Assembly (NCBI GenBank): GCA_035529895.1
Contig: DATKVV010000040.1
Span: forward strand, 1-36,260
Source of the DNA: JAUWKC01 sp035529895
Lineage (GTDB): Bacteria > Planctomycetota > Phycisphaerae > Sedimentisphaerales > Anaerobacaceae
Length of the DNA: 36,260 nucleotides
Direction of reading: 5' to 3'
This document shows, one piece after another, positions 7,726 to 16,003 of this stretch; position 1 is the first letter of the stretch; each line of letters opens with the position of its first letter. Under the pieces are notes generated by a model. The model was given only the letters and a program-made list of their open reading frames with translations, searched no databases and was not told the DNA's origin. A program made the translations under genes and the position numbers.

Positions 7726-8244
7726 TTGAATGGTTTTTCGGATGACATACTGGTTGCAGCGAGCGCACGTGGCGACAAGGGCGCCTACGGGATTCTTGTA
7801 AGGAGGCACTACAGCCGCGTTTTTGGGGTGTGCCTCGGGATGCTGGGAAATGTTGCCGATGCCGAAGATATTGCCCAGGATACGATGCTGAAAGGTTTTT
7901 TGCAGATAAAGAGGCTGCGCAGGACCGAGCGATTCGACAGTTGGGTTTTGCAGATTGCAAAGAATCTTTGCGTTGATGTTCTTCGCAGGCGAAAGCACAT
8001 AAAGGCGTTTGCGGCTGAGCAGTGCGGGCGGCCCGGCGATGCAACGAATGAGTATCACGATTTGCAGGAGGCCATCAGGCAGTTGCCGAAAGAGTTCAGG
8101 CTGCCTCTGGTAATGTATTACTTCGATAATAAAAGCGCCAAGGCTATTGCCGAGAAGTTGAACATATCCCATTCGGGAGTGTGTCAGAGAATCAGGGTGG
8201 CAAGGAAGCTGTTGCACGAACTTTTGACAGAAGGGGGTGCATAA
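7726..8244 (+). CDS. ECF-type RNA polymerase sigma factor
   Basis: The 172-residue protein has the two-domain layout of ECF sigma factors. Region 2 covers about residues 20-75, with YGILVRRHYSRVFGVCLGML, the conserved AEDIAQDTMLKGF of region 2.2 and FDSWVLQIAKNLCVDVLRRR. Region 4 covers about 112-165 with LPKEFRLPLVMYY and the helix-turn-helix KAIAEKLNISHSGVCQRI. The start is TTG at 7726; no in-frame ATG lies early enough to keep region 2. A TATAAT lies at 7697-7702 just upstream, without a good -35 box. The stop overlaps the anti-sigma start by one base (TAATG), which implies translational coupling. It lies between two pseudopilin genes. Which genes it controls is unknown. Confidence 0.92.
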   Translation: MNGFSDDILVAASARGDKGAYGILVRRHYSRVFGVCLGMLGNVADAEDIAQDTMLKGFLQIKRLRRTERFDSWVLQIAKNLCVDVLRRRKHIKAFAAEQCGRPGDATNEYHDLQEAIRQLPKEFRLPLVMYYFDNKSAKAIAEKLNISHSGVCQRIRVARKLLHELLTEGGA

Positions 8245-8642
8245 TGAATAGTGGTTGTCAGAAGATGAGAGAGCGGATTGCGGACCTTGTCAGCGGGTTC
8301 CTGGCGGATGCGGAAAGACAGACACTTCAGGAACACCTGGGCGAATGTTGTGGGTGCAGAGAGTACGCCGAAGCACTCGAGAAAGAAGACCGATTGCTGA
8401 GCGGCTTGTTTGGCAGTTTTGATTCGAGTGTGACGGCGCGTCAAGACGCGGTGATAGATGCTATAAACCGGCTCAACGCATCCGGCCGAATCGGTGTATT
8501 TGAGGCGTGCAGGGCTATTGTGTACAGTTCACTTGCGAGGCACGCGGCTGCTGCTGCGATAATCGTTGTGGTGGCGCTGTACTTTGTAATAACTTTGAGC
8601 TGGATTTCGCAAATTAATGAGTGTATTGAGCTTTGTTTGTAG
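8244..8642 (+). CDS. Anti-sigma factor with zinc-finger (ZAS/zf-HC2) domain and one membrane segment
   Basis: The frame begins at ATG 8244, overlapping the sigma-factor stop by one base; a longer frame from 8181 would run deep into that gene and is rejected. The protein has 132 residues. The cytoplasmic domain carries HLGECCGC, an H-x3-C-x2-C zinc motif at residues 31-38, with an upstream Cys at 5. A membrane helix spans about residues 98-120, leaving roughly 12 residues outside. This is the layout of RsiW/RsrA-type anti-sigma factors, which bind and silence the partner sigma until a signal arrives. The extracytoplasmic part is far too short for a sensor domain, so the signal is probably redox or zinc based, or is sensed by a partner. 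Confidence 0.85.
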   Translation: MNSGCQKMRERIADLVSGFLADAERQTLQEHLGECCGCREYAEALEKEDRLLSGLFGSFDSSVTARQDAVIDAINRLNASGRIGVFEACRAIVYSSLARHAAAAAIIVVVALYFVITLSWISQINECIELCL

Positions 8643-8650
8643 GGTGAAGC

Positions 8651-8679
8651 TTGCATTCGAGCCGTGCATCCGTTATAAT
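8651..8679 (+). promoter_or_regulatory. Sigma-70-type promoter of pseudopilin 2
   Basis: TTGCAT (8651-8656) and a perfect TATAAT (8674-8679) are 17 bases apart, directly after the anti-sigma stop. The start near 8686 would give a leader of about 125 bases before the ATG at 8811. The second pilin gene can thus be made independently of the sigma operon. Confidence 0.65.
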
Positions 8680-8810
8680 TGAAACGAGAGCAACGATGCA
8701 AAGTGAGTAAGTAAAGCTTTAGCTTTGTCTTGCTGTGTCTGAAATGGTAATAGAGAGACTTGAGAAAGGCTTGGGTCGCGAATTTGAAAGAAAGGTTAAA
8801 GGAGAAAGTT

Positions 8811-9701
8811 ATGAAAAGAAGAGGTTTTACACTTATTGAACTGCTGGTTGTGATTGCCATCATAGCGCTGTTGATGAGTATTCTGGTGCCTGCCTTGAAC
8901 AAGGCGAGGCAGCTGGCTATTCGGATGGTTTGCGCCGGGAATCTGAAGGGTCTTGGCAATGCGATGGTGACCTATTCCAGCGATAGCGATGATACTTGGC
9001 CACGCGCGGGCACTGCGGCTTGTACATGGAGCACCATGGGCCATCTTGCGGCGGCGACTTGGTATAAGGAAACTGCTTTCAACTTGGGGCAGGCGACTGT
9101 CACATCGAGCTTTTATCTTCTGATGAGGCAAAGGCGGTGCACGGCTAAGCAGTTTTTGTGCAAGGGCGATGATGGCGTTATAGAGTTCAACAAGGATTTG
9201 GTCGGACCAACGGCGGGCATGCCCCCGCCCGGCATAGACTACCGGGACCCTCGTTATTGGCATGACTTCGGCGGCGGCTGGGGGTCGGGCGTTTCAAAAT
9301 TACCTTGGCCGGGGGACTTTGTCAGTTACGCCTACCATATGCCCTATAACAATAACCAAGGCCAAGCTTTTGCAATTCTGGACGTGTTTGGCCCCGGCAC
9401 GCCTATTTGTGCGGACCGAAATCCCTGGCTCGACAAAAATGTGCCCACTACGCCTACTGTGCCGGCCGATATTGAGGTTTTCAATTCTGTATGCCACCAG
9501 GGCAAGGGCCAGAATGTGCTGTTTAAGAATCTGAGTGTGACGCATGAGAAGAGGCCAACGTGCGGGCTTAGAGAGGACAACATTTACACATACGCCGCGA
9601 CAACTCTGGGTGACCCTGTTGGCACGGGGCCGACCGGCAACGGTGTGGGCGCGCCAAGGGGTGAAAAAGACGCATACATCGTGCATGAGAGGCAAATGTA
9701 A
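8811..9701 (+). CDS. Prepilin-type N-terminal cleavage/methylation protein, pseudopilin 2
   Basis: The start is ATG 8811 behind GTTAAAGGAGA; a frame extended to 8760 would place the leader internally. The 296-residue product starts MKRRG followed by FTLIELLVVIAIIALLMSIL, a class III prepilin leader cut after Gly5. The body parallels pseudopilin 1: TWPRAGTAACTW, KQFLCKGDDGV, YWHDFG, YAYHMPYN, ADRNPW and DNIYTYA. The H-X9-DG region reads CHQGKGQNVLFKNLSVTHEK, so His and the ten following residues are kept but the Asp-Gly is Asn-Leu. The tail ends AYIVHERQM. It has its own promoter and terminator. Probably secreted or assembled with pseudopilin 1; function unproven. Confidence 0.88.
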   Translation: MKRRGFTLIELLVVIAIIALLMSILVPALNKARQLAIRMVCAGNLKGLGNAMVTYSSDSDDTWPRAGTAACTWSTMGHLAAATWYKETAFNLGQATVTSSFYLLMRQRRCTAKQFLCKGDDGVIEFNKDLVGPTAGMPPPGIDYRDPRYWHDFGGGWGSGVSKLPWPGDFVSYAYHMPYNNNQGQAFAILDVFGPGTPICADRNPWLDKNVPTTPTVPADIEVFNSVCHQGKGQNVLFKNLSVTHEKRPTCGLREDNIYTYAATTLGDPVGTGPTGNGVGAPRGEKDAYIVHERQM

Positions 9702-9740
9702 AGCCGCAGGATTGTCTGTTTCTGATTATGCTGTTTTTCA

Positions 9741-9774
9741 GCGGCCTTGTGCAGAGAGTACGAGGCCGCTTTTT
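9741..9774 (+). terminator. Rho-independent terminator after pseudopilin 2
   Basis: A seven-base stem GCGGCCT/AGGCCGC (9741-9747 and 9763-9769) with a 15-base loop is followed by TTTTT. The stem resembles that of the terminator after pseudopilin 1. Confidence 0.85.
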
Positions 9775-9855
9775 GTTTGCCTTTTTTGGCCATCTTGTCT
9801 GCCAATCCGTTTCAAACCTGTACCGGGGAAATCCTGATGCAGCCGTAAATGGGAT

Positions 9856-9884
9856 TTGTCTTTAGGCGGGCTTTGTGCTAAAGT
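9856..9884 (+). promoter_or_regulatory. Candidate promoter of the aconitase operon
   Basis: TTGTCT (9856-9861) and TAAAGT (9879-9884) are 17 bases apart, about 30 bases before the TTG start of the aconitase gene. The boxes are moderate matches. Confidence 0.45.
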
Positions 9885-9913
9885 ACGAGGTTTGATATTG
9901 ACGGAGTTGAAAA

Positions 9914-11887
9914 TTGGGGCAAACACTTGTCTATAAAATGCTGGCCGGCCATGTGGTCGAAGGCGCAGTCGCAGCGGGAGAGCAGATTGGCATTCGGATT
10001 GACCAGACGCTAACGCAGGACGCGACCGGAACGACGGCGTTCTTGCTTTTCGAGTCGATGGGCGCCGGCAGGGTGAAGACGCAGCTCTCGGTGAGCTACG
10101 TTGACCACAATATGGCAGGCTTCGGGCCTGAGAACCATAACGACCATTTGTATCTGCAGACGATAGCGGCCAAGTCGGGAGTCTATCATTCACGGGCGGG
10201 CAACGGCATCTGCCATCAGGTTCATCTGGAGAGGTTTGCCAGGCCCGGGGCGACGCTTTTGGGCAGCGATTCGCACACGCCGACCTGCGGCGGAATAGGG
10301 ATGCTTGCAATCGGCGCCGGGGGACTGGATGTGGCGGCGGCCATGGGCGGAGGGCCGTTTTACCTGACCTTTCCGAAGGTGTTAGGCGTGAAGCTAACGG
10401 GCAGACTGGGCGAATGGGTGGCGGCCAAAGACGTGATTCTTAAACTGCTGAGCATCCTTACGACAAAAGGCAACGTGGGCTGGGCGGTCGAGTATTTCGG
10501 CGAAGGGGCTTTAACGCTTTCGGTGCCGCAAAGAGCGACTATAACGAATATGGGCGCCGAGCTGGGAGTAACGACGAGTATTTTTGGCAGCGACGAACAA
10601 ACCAGAAGATTCTTGGCGGCCCAAAAGCGAGAGAAAGACTATCAGCCGCTGGCGGCCGATACGGATGCCGAATATGACCGCGTGATAGAAATAGATTTGT
10701 CGGAGCTGGAGCCGCTGGCGGCGTGTCCGTCCTCGCCCGATAACGTCAGGCCGATAGCGGAGATTGCCGGTGTGCAGGTGGGTCAGGTGGCGATAGGAAG
10801 CTGCACGAATTCGAGCTTTGCCGATTTGATGATGGTGGCAAGGGTGTTAAAGGGCAGGCGGACAAACAATATGGTCGAGCTCGCCATTTCTCCGGGCAGC
10901 CGGGAAGTCCTGAATATGCTGGCGGCGAACGGGGCCTTGTCGGATATGATTTCGGCGGGGGCGAGAATTCTGGAGGCGGGGTGCGGTCCATGCATCGGGC
11001 TGGGTTTTTCGCCGGGCGACGGTGTTGTAAGTCTGCGGACGTTTAACCGGAACTTTTCTGGCCGGAGCGGTACAAAAGGGGATAAGGTCTATCTGGTGAG
11101 CCCCGAGACGGCGGTTGCTTCCGCTCTTACAGGACAGATTACCGACCCGCGCGATTTGCCGAAGCTGTTGGGGATTGAATACCCTGAAGTTGAGTTGCCG
11201 GGAGAGTTTATCATCGATGATAATATGATAGAGGCGCCTTTGAGCGAGGCGGAAGCGGCGAAGGCGGAAGTCTTGCGGGGGCCGACGATTGTCGTGCCGG
11301 AGATGCCGCCTCCTTTGCCGGCAAGATTGCGGGGCAAGGTGCTGATTAAATACGGGGACAAAATAACTACCGACCATATTATGCCGGCCGGTGCTTTTTT
11401 GAAGCTGCGCTCAAACGTTCCGGAGTATGCGAAGGCGGTCTTCAATTGTTTTAACGAGCCGGGCAAGCCGACATTTGCCCAGCGTGCGCTGGAGTTAAAG
11501 AAAAAAGGTGTTTCCGGGGTGATTGTAGCCGGTGAAAGCTATGGTCAGGGTTCGTCAAGGGAGCACGCTGCGCTTTGCCCGATGTACCTTGGTGTGCGGG
11601 CGGTTATCGCCAGGAGTATCGAGCGGATTCACAAGGCCAACCTGGTTAATTTCTGCATTGTTCCGATAGAATTTGCCAATGCGAGTGACTACGACAAAGT
11701 CAGTCCCGGGGACGAACTGCGTATCGACGACTTGCTCGAAGCGATAAAACGCGGCGACCAAGTCAGAATCGCTGAGGCAAACGCCAAGTATGAGTTTGTG
11801 GGCAAGCTGGTTCTTTCGGAAAGAGACAGGGAGATTCTGCTGTCGGCCGGACTGTTGAATTATACGTGGAAGAAGGCTAATGAGTGA
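9914..11887 (+). CDS. Aconitate hydratase (single-chain, Aquifex-type)
   Basis: The 657-residue protein interconverts citrate and isocitrate in the TCA cycle using a [4Fe-4S] cluster. Cluster ligands are Cys in GSCTNSS and the two Cys of GCGPCIG; substrate-site features include GSDSHTPTCGG and the C-terminal swivel segment GQGSSREHAALCP with the catalytic Ser. The length of about 657 matches the shorter aconitases of the Aquifex type rather than AcnA or AcnB (about 890 residues). 3-Isopropylmalate dehydratase is less likely, since both halves are fused. The start is TTG 9914, behind GGAG at 9903-9906. It heads a run of four genes and overlaps the next by eight bases. Confidence 0.9.
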   Translation: MGQTLVYKMLAGHVVEGAVAAGEQIGIRIDQTLTQDATGTTAFLLFESMGAGRVKTQLSVSYVDHNMAGFGPENHNDHLYLQTIAAKSGVYHSRAGNGICHQVHLERFARPGATLLGSDSHTPTCGGIGMLAIGAGGLDVAAAMGGGPFYLTFPKVLGVKLTGRLGEWVAAKDVILKLLSILTTKGNVGWAVEYFGEGALTLSVPQRATITNMGAELGVTTSIFGSDEQTRRFLAAQKREKDYQPLAADTDAEYDRVIEIDLSELEPLAACPSSPDNVRPIAEIAGVQVGQVAIGSCTNSSFADLMMVARVLKGRRTNNMVELAISPGSREVLNMLAANGALSDMISAGARILEAGCGPCIGLGFSPGDGVVSLRTFNRNFSGRSGTKGDKVYLVSPETAVASALTGQITDPRDLPKLLGIEYPEVELPGEFIIDDNMIEAPLSEAEAAKAEVLRGPTIVVPEMPPPLPARLRGKVLIKYGDKITTDHIMPAGAFLKLRSNVPEYAKAVFNCFNEPGKPTFAQRALELKKKGVSGVIVAGESYGQGSSREHAALCPMYLGVRAVIARSIERIHKANLVNFCIVPIEFANASDYDKVSPGDELRIDDLLEAIKRGDQVRIAEANAKYEFVGKLVLSERDREILLSAGLLNYTWKKANE

Positions 11888-12404
11888 AAGGATAATAGCC
11901 CTTTTTGGGACGTGCAGAGCAAAGGACGGCGACTCGGTCTGGAACCTGGCTTACGAAACGGGTAAAGTCCTTGCTCAGGGCGGTTTTGCCATCGCCAATG
12001 GCGGCTACGGCGGAACGATGCTGGCTGCGGCCAAAGGGGCGGCCGAAGGGGGCGGAGAGACTATCGGTGTTACTTGCTCTGCTTTCGGGCGAGGCGGTGC
12101 GAACGAATACATAAAGCGTGAGATTGTTACGCATACCCTCGACGAGCGGCTTGATACGCTGATAAAACTGGGGCAGGGGTATGTGGTTTTGCCCGGCGGA
12201 ACGGGCACGCTGCTCGAACTGGCCAAGGTTTGGGAGCTGAGCAACAAGGGCTTCTTGCAGGGGCGTAAACCGATTATACTTGTGGGTGGGTTCTGGAAGC
12301 CGCTGGTTGATTTGGTTGCCGTTGACGACCCGCAGAGCAGGCGATATGTCCGGCAGGCAGATAGGCCGGAGCAGGTGAAGGACATTCTGGCAGCAAGTAT
12401 GTGA
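11880..12404 (+). CDS. LOG-family Rossmann-fold protein (possible cytokinin-type phosphoribohydrolase)
   Basis: The 174-residue protein starts at ATG 11880, eight bases inside the aconitase gene. It has an N-terminal Rossmann core (IIALFGTCRAK), the IANGGYGGTMLAAAKGA glycine-rich segment and the LOG signature VLPGGTGTLLELAKVWE at about residues 101-117. LOG proteins cleave nucleoside 5'-monophosphates, typically releasing the base and ribose 5-phosphate; many bacterial members are annotated as lysine decarboxylase without evidence. The coupling to aconitase suggests shared expression, not necessarily a shared pathway. The substrate is unknown. Confidence 0.82.
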   Translation: MSERIIALFGTCRAKDGDSVWNLAYETGKVLAQGGFAIANGGYGGTMLAAAKGAAEGGGETIGVTCSAFGRGGANEYIKREIVTHTLDERLDTLIKLGQGYVVLPGGTGTLLELAKVWELSNKGFLQGRKPIILVGGFWKPLVDLVAVDDPQSRRYVRQADRPEQVKDILAASM

Positions 12405-12437
12405 TTCTTACGGATTTTTCGTACGCGGACGGCGGCG

Positions 12438-13433
12438 ATGGCTGGGGAAATGATAATTTTGATTCTTGCGTTTTTTGTGGCGGTCGGCCCGACAGTATCG
12501 CGGGCGCCGGGGGCAGAGGGTCGTGAAACTGCGCTGCGCGACGGATTTGTGTTGACATGTGTGGAAGGCAGATTGACCCCACAGGACAGTAACGATGAGT
12601 CGGCGGCGTGGGGCCAGAGATGGTTCTTTGAATTTGATTCGCACGTAAATGACGGCAGGGGCCGGGTCATGGCGGGGACGAGGCTGGAGCTTTTGCCGTC
12701 GAGCACATTGGAGAAGATGACGGCGACGGCGGAAAAGCGGTCTGAGGCAGATTACAGGCTGTGGGCCAGAGTAACGAAATACAAAGGAAGGAATTTCCTG
12801 TTGCCGACCTATTTTCTGAGCATTGTGGACCCCGAGGCGACGCCGAGTCAGGCTGCGGAGCAAACGCCGGTCGTGGCGCATGCACAGTCGTCGGCATTGC
12901 CGGACGGGCAGCCGCCGGAAAAAGAGGCGCCGGATGTTCCTTCTACGCCCCGGAGCGGGGGCGAGCCAGCGATTAACGAGCCGAACGATGTGCTGACGGT
13001 GCCGCAAGAGATAATGGACAAGCTCAAGAGCAGGCGAGTTGTACGCGCGGCCAGGCCGGTGGAAAGGCCGGAAGCGGTGAAGAAGGTCGAAGAGGATTTG
13101 AATTCGGCAAAGAATGAGAAAGCCGGGCCGGCACTGGAAAGCGGACCCGAGCTGAAACAGGATACCGTCCTGACAGACAGGACGGGCTTCATACGGGTTA
13201 AGGGTGAGAAAGCATACGAATTTGTCCTTGATGGCCTCGGCTGGACTGTACCGGGGGTTTCGTACGGCCTGCTGCCGTGCGAAGCGCTGGAGATGGCTGA
13301 GAATAAGCAATCGCAGGAGCTGGAGCGGCTGCGGTTCAAAGCGGCAGGGATTGTTACGAAATATAAAGGCAGCGAGTATTTACTTTTGCAAAAGGCTACA
13401 CGAGTTTACAGCCACGGCAATTTTGCAGGATAG
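12438..13433 (+). CDS. Secreted protein of unknown function with two related domains
   Basis: I do not recognise the family. The 331-residue protein starts at ATG 12438 with a signal peptide of about 25 residues (hydrophobic MIILILAFFVAVGPTV). Two segments resemble each other: residues about 42-130 and about 249-330. Each has an LLP motif (85-87 and 278-280) followed 27-28 residues later by VTKYKG (112-117 and 306-311) and then a hydrophobic strand (NFLLPTYF and EYLLLQKA). Between them lies a low-complexity Pro/Glu/Ala linker of about 100 residues. The pattern suggests two small beta-rich domains on a flexible tether in the periplasm or envelope. It lies 33 bases after the LOG gene and nine bases before hisD. 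The internal-duplication reading is inference. Confidence 0.65.
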   Translation: MAGEMIILILAFFVAVGPTVSRAPGAEGRETALRDGFVLTCVEGRLTPQDSNDESAAWGQRWFFEFDSHVNDGRGRVMAGTRLELLPSSTLEKMTATAEKRSEADYRLWARVTKYKGRNFLLPTYFLSIVDPEATPSQAAEQTPVVAHAQSSALPDGQPPEKEAPDVPSTPRSGGEPAINEPNDVLTVPQEIMDKLKSRRVVRAARPVERPEAVKKVEEDLNSAKNEKAGPALESGPELKQDTVLTDRTGFIRVKGEKAYEFVLDGLGWTVPGVSYGLLPCEALEMAENKQSQELERLRFKAAGIVTKYKGSEYLLLQKATRVYSHGNFAG

Positions 13434-13442
13434 GAGATAAGT

Positions 13443-14777
13443 TTGAGCGACGAACTTGAGGAAATTCTGATCTTATCGTCCCAAAAGGATTTCAAAGACA
13501 GGTTGAGGGAACTCCACGGGAAACTTCTCAGGGCCGCGAGGTTTGGGGGCTTCGACAAGGAAAGCGAAAAAAAACAGAAAAAAGTACGCGATATCCTTCG
13601 CGACGTTGCAAACAATGGGTATGAGGCTGTTAGAAAGTATACAAAAAAATTCGACAAGGTTGACCTGAGGCGCGACGAATTCCGAGTCTCACCAGAGCAG
13701 TTGGAAAATGCCCACAGAGAGATTGAGCAAGAACATAAGCAGCTTCTGGCTTCTGTTCGCAAGATGATCGGTAATGTGAGAGATTATCAAACCGGAATCT
13801 TTGTTGGCAACAAGAAAGAAAACAGACATCCCGGAATAAAATACACGCCTATAAAGCGAGTGGGCATTTGTGTGCCGGGCGCATCAGCCCCATTGCCGTC
13901 TACGGTTATTATGACAGCCGTACCTGCGCAGGTTGCGGGAGTTAAAGAAATCGTTGTAGTGTCACCGCCAAGATACAACAAAGATATTCACCCCGTAACT
14001 CTGGCTGTCTGCTGTGAATTAGGGCTCAATGAAGTTTACCGTGTAGGTGGGGCGCAGGCAGTTGCAGTTCTGGCTTCAGAAAAAACCATCCCGAAGGTTG
14101 ATAAGATTGTTGGGCCAGGCAATCCGTGGGTGCAAACCGCTAAAAACATGGTTTCCGGTGCGTATGCTGCGATTGACTCTGTAGCCGGACCAAGTGAAGT
14201 GCTAATAATTGCAAACGATAAGGCCAATCCTTCCTGGGTGGCGGCGGACATGCTAAGCCAGGCTGAACACGCACCGGGAAGCGCAGTTTTGTTTACGGAT
14301 TCGGAAGGACTTGCCAAAAAAGTTCTTGATGAGCTTGAGAAACAAGTAGAGCAATTGGACCGGGCGGAACGGACAAAAGAATGCTTGATGGAATTCGGTA
14401 AAATCGCTCAATTTGACAATATGGATGACGTGGTTCCGGCAGCGAATGAGTTTGCGGCGGAGCATCTTGAGATTCAGTGCGGAGAAGAAAGCAGGGAGAT
14501 TGCCGACAGAATAGAGAATGCCGGAGCGATATTTATCGGCGATTATAGCCCGGTAGCGGTTGGCGACTACTGGGCGGGGCCGAGCCATACACTGCCTACA
14601 GGGCAGACGGCTAAGTTTTTTAGTGCTTTGAGCGCCAACGATTTTGTCAAGTCAATAAGCATCATCGAGTATGACAAGAAGAAACTGGCCGACAGTGCCG
14701 AAGATATTATCCGTCTGGCGGAGACGGAAGGACTGGACGCGCACGCAAAGAGCATAAGAATCCGACAGCAAAGCTGA
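13443..14777 (+). CDS. hisD: Histidinol dehydrogenase HisD
   Basis: HisD oxidises L-histidinol to L-histidine with two NAD+, the last steps of histidine synthesis. The 444-residue protein has GPGNPWVQTAKNMV, the zinc-site segment MLSQAEHAPGSA (Gln and His), the catalytic Glu-His in FAAEHLEIQ, GDYSPVAVGDYWAGPSHTLPT and the C-terminal His in LDAHAKSIRIR. The start is TTG 13443 behind AGGAGATAAG. The N-terminal 60 residues are rich in Lys and Arg, and codons in the first third look more A/T-rich than those of the upstream neighbours. No other his gene is in the window. It is the last gene of the plus-strand run and converges with the next gene at 14793. Confidence 0.95.
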   Translation: MSDELEEILILSSQKDFKDRLRELHGKLLRAARFGGFDKESEKKQKKVRDILRDVANNGYEAVRKYTKKFDKVDLRRDEFRVSPEQLENAHREIEQEHKQLLASVRKMIGNVRDYQTGIFVGNKKENRHPGIKYTPIKRVGICVPGASAPLPSTVIMTAVPAQVAGVKEIVVVSPPRYNKDIHPVTLAVCCELGLNEVYRVGGAQAVAVLASEKTIPKVDKIVGPGNPWVQTAKNMVSGAYAAIDSVAGPSEVLIIANDKANPSWVAADMLSQAEHAPGSAVLFTDSEGLAKKVLDELEKQVEQLDRAERTKECLMEFGKIAQFDNMDDVVPAANEFAAEHLEIQCGEESREIADRIENAGAIFIGDYSPVAVGDYWAGPSHTLPTGQTAKFFSALSANDFVKSISIIEYDKKKLADSAEDIIRLAETEGLDAHAKSIRIRQQS

Positions 14778-14792
14778 ATTCTCGCCGACGGG

Positions 14793-15806
14793 CTACACTT
14801 CCCAGTTGAGCTTTTCCTGATAGCGGTGATAAAACCGGCCCAGGATATGGGCGGCCACCATCGCCAGATAGATATAGGCGCAGGTGAACAGGAAAGTCAG
14901 GGGAAGCGACTGCCGGGTATCCGGTGTGCATTCCTTCAGGAGCAAGCCTGCCAAAAAGAAAACCAAAACCATCGCGCAATAGGGAAAGAACGTACTGAAC
15001 ATCGAGCCGACGAGTAACAGAGGATTAAGGCCGGATAGGGAGTCAAACATGATAACGGCCAGCAAACCCATAGGGAAAAACAAAACGGCATAGGCGAGCA
15101 ATAGCCAGAAGGCTGTGTCTGTTGTTTTGGCGTACAGATGGTAGACGGCCATTGGTGCGACGAAAAAGGCGAGAGTGCCGCCTATTGTGAGCGTCTGGGA
15201 GAGCATGTCACCGATGCTTGGGGCATTGACCAGGACGTCCGGTGCTCGGATGCCGCCGTCGGCGCTGTCGCGGATACATTCGCTAAAGTACCAGTACATG
15301 TACAAGAAAATAACGATTTTTATGACAAGACCCGGAATGGCAAGGAGGAAGGCGAACACCCCAAGCAGCATTGCCAGGCCGTCAATCAACAACGGTATCC
15401 CAACGACAATCATAAGGATAATCAGGCCGGGGGTGCTTATGGGATAGAGGAAAATATCGATAAGCCAGGGGAATTTTCGTTTGGCGAGCGTTTTAGCTTC
15501 CTGCGGCTTTATCAACTGTTCAAGTTTTTGAAGCTGTTTGAGAGCTTCATCCGGCGGGGCGCCATGGCTGGTTGGCTGAGCGCGGGTTTTGTGCGCTTCG
15601 GGTATGTCCAAAAGAGACAAATCGGCGTAGGGGTTCTTCGGGGCGGCTTTTGAGGCGGCGGCATTAGTTTGGCCGATGGCAGCTTGATTTTCTATGTGTG
15701 GGACGAGAATGGGGCTGTTGCATTTTGGGCACTTGCCTTTCTTGCCGGCGTGAATTTCGGGGACACGGATTTCCCGGCCGCAGCTTTTGCAGTCAAATTT
15801 GATCAT
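14793..15806 (-). CDS. Zinc-ribbon membrane protein of unknown function
   Basis: The 337-residue protein begins with a rubredoxin-like zinc ribbon (C6-x2-C9 and C26-x2-C29, in MIKFDCKSCG and GKCPKCNSP). A polar region rich in Ala and Pro follows up to about residue 110. Then come about six hydrophobic segments at roughly 126-148, 148-172, 205-225, 232-254, 273-291 and 301-323. Such N-terminal ribbons fused to membrane or signalling domains are common in planctomycetes; the membrane part matches no family I can name with confidence. ATG 15806 lies after AAGGGATTTT. The gene is about 200 bases downstream of the BamE-like lipoprotein gene and converges with hisD. Confidence 0.75.
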   Translation of the reverse strand: MIKFDCKSCGREIRVPEIHAGKKGKCPKCNSPILVPHIENQAAIGQTNAAASKAAPKNPYADLSLLDIPEAHKTRAQPTSHGAPPDEALKQLQKLEQLIKPQEAKTLAKRKFPWLIDIFLYPISTPGLIILMIVVGIPLLIDGLAMLLGVFAFLLAIPGLVIKIVIFLYMYWYFSECIRDSADGGIRAPDVLVNAPSIGDMLSQTLTIGGTLAFFVAPMAVYHLYAKTTDTAFWLLLAYAVLFFPMGLLAVIMFDSLSGLNPLLLVGSMFSTFFPYCAMVLVFFLAGLLLKECTPDTRQSLPLTFLFTCAYIYLAMVAAHILGRFYHRYQEKLNWEV

Positions 15807-16003
15807 AAAATCCCTTGCCCGCTAAGTTGCGCCGCATCTTTTATCGGCAGTTTCTCATCGGGCTTCCTGCAGGCGGGACAAGCGATTAACGAACTGCCGA
15901 CTCTCCCTTTGTCAATTCACGTTGGTCCAACCCTGCGTTCGGGATTTTTGCGAGCCGACGTACAGTTGGCGCAGTGGCGCAGATATCTTCGGCGCCGGGA
16001 TGC

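Noticed and set aside
8181..8642. Extended start for the anti-sigma protein
   Set aside because: The first 21 residues would lie in the sigma gene; the ATG at 8244 gives the normal zinc-finger start and coupling.
8760..8810. Extended start for pseudopilin 2
   Set aside because: Prepilin leaders begin at the start; the ATG at 8811 has a good ribosome site and MKRRG.
15807..16003. Possible small gene or promoter between the lipoprotein and the zinc-ribbon genes
   Set aside because: A TTGACA occurs but has no good -10 box, and no frame resembles a protein.
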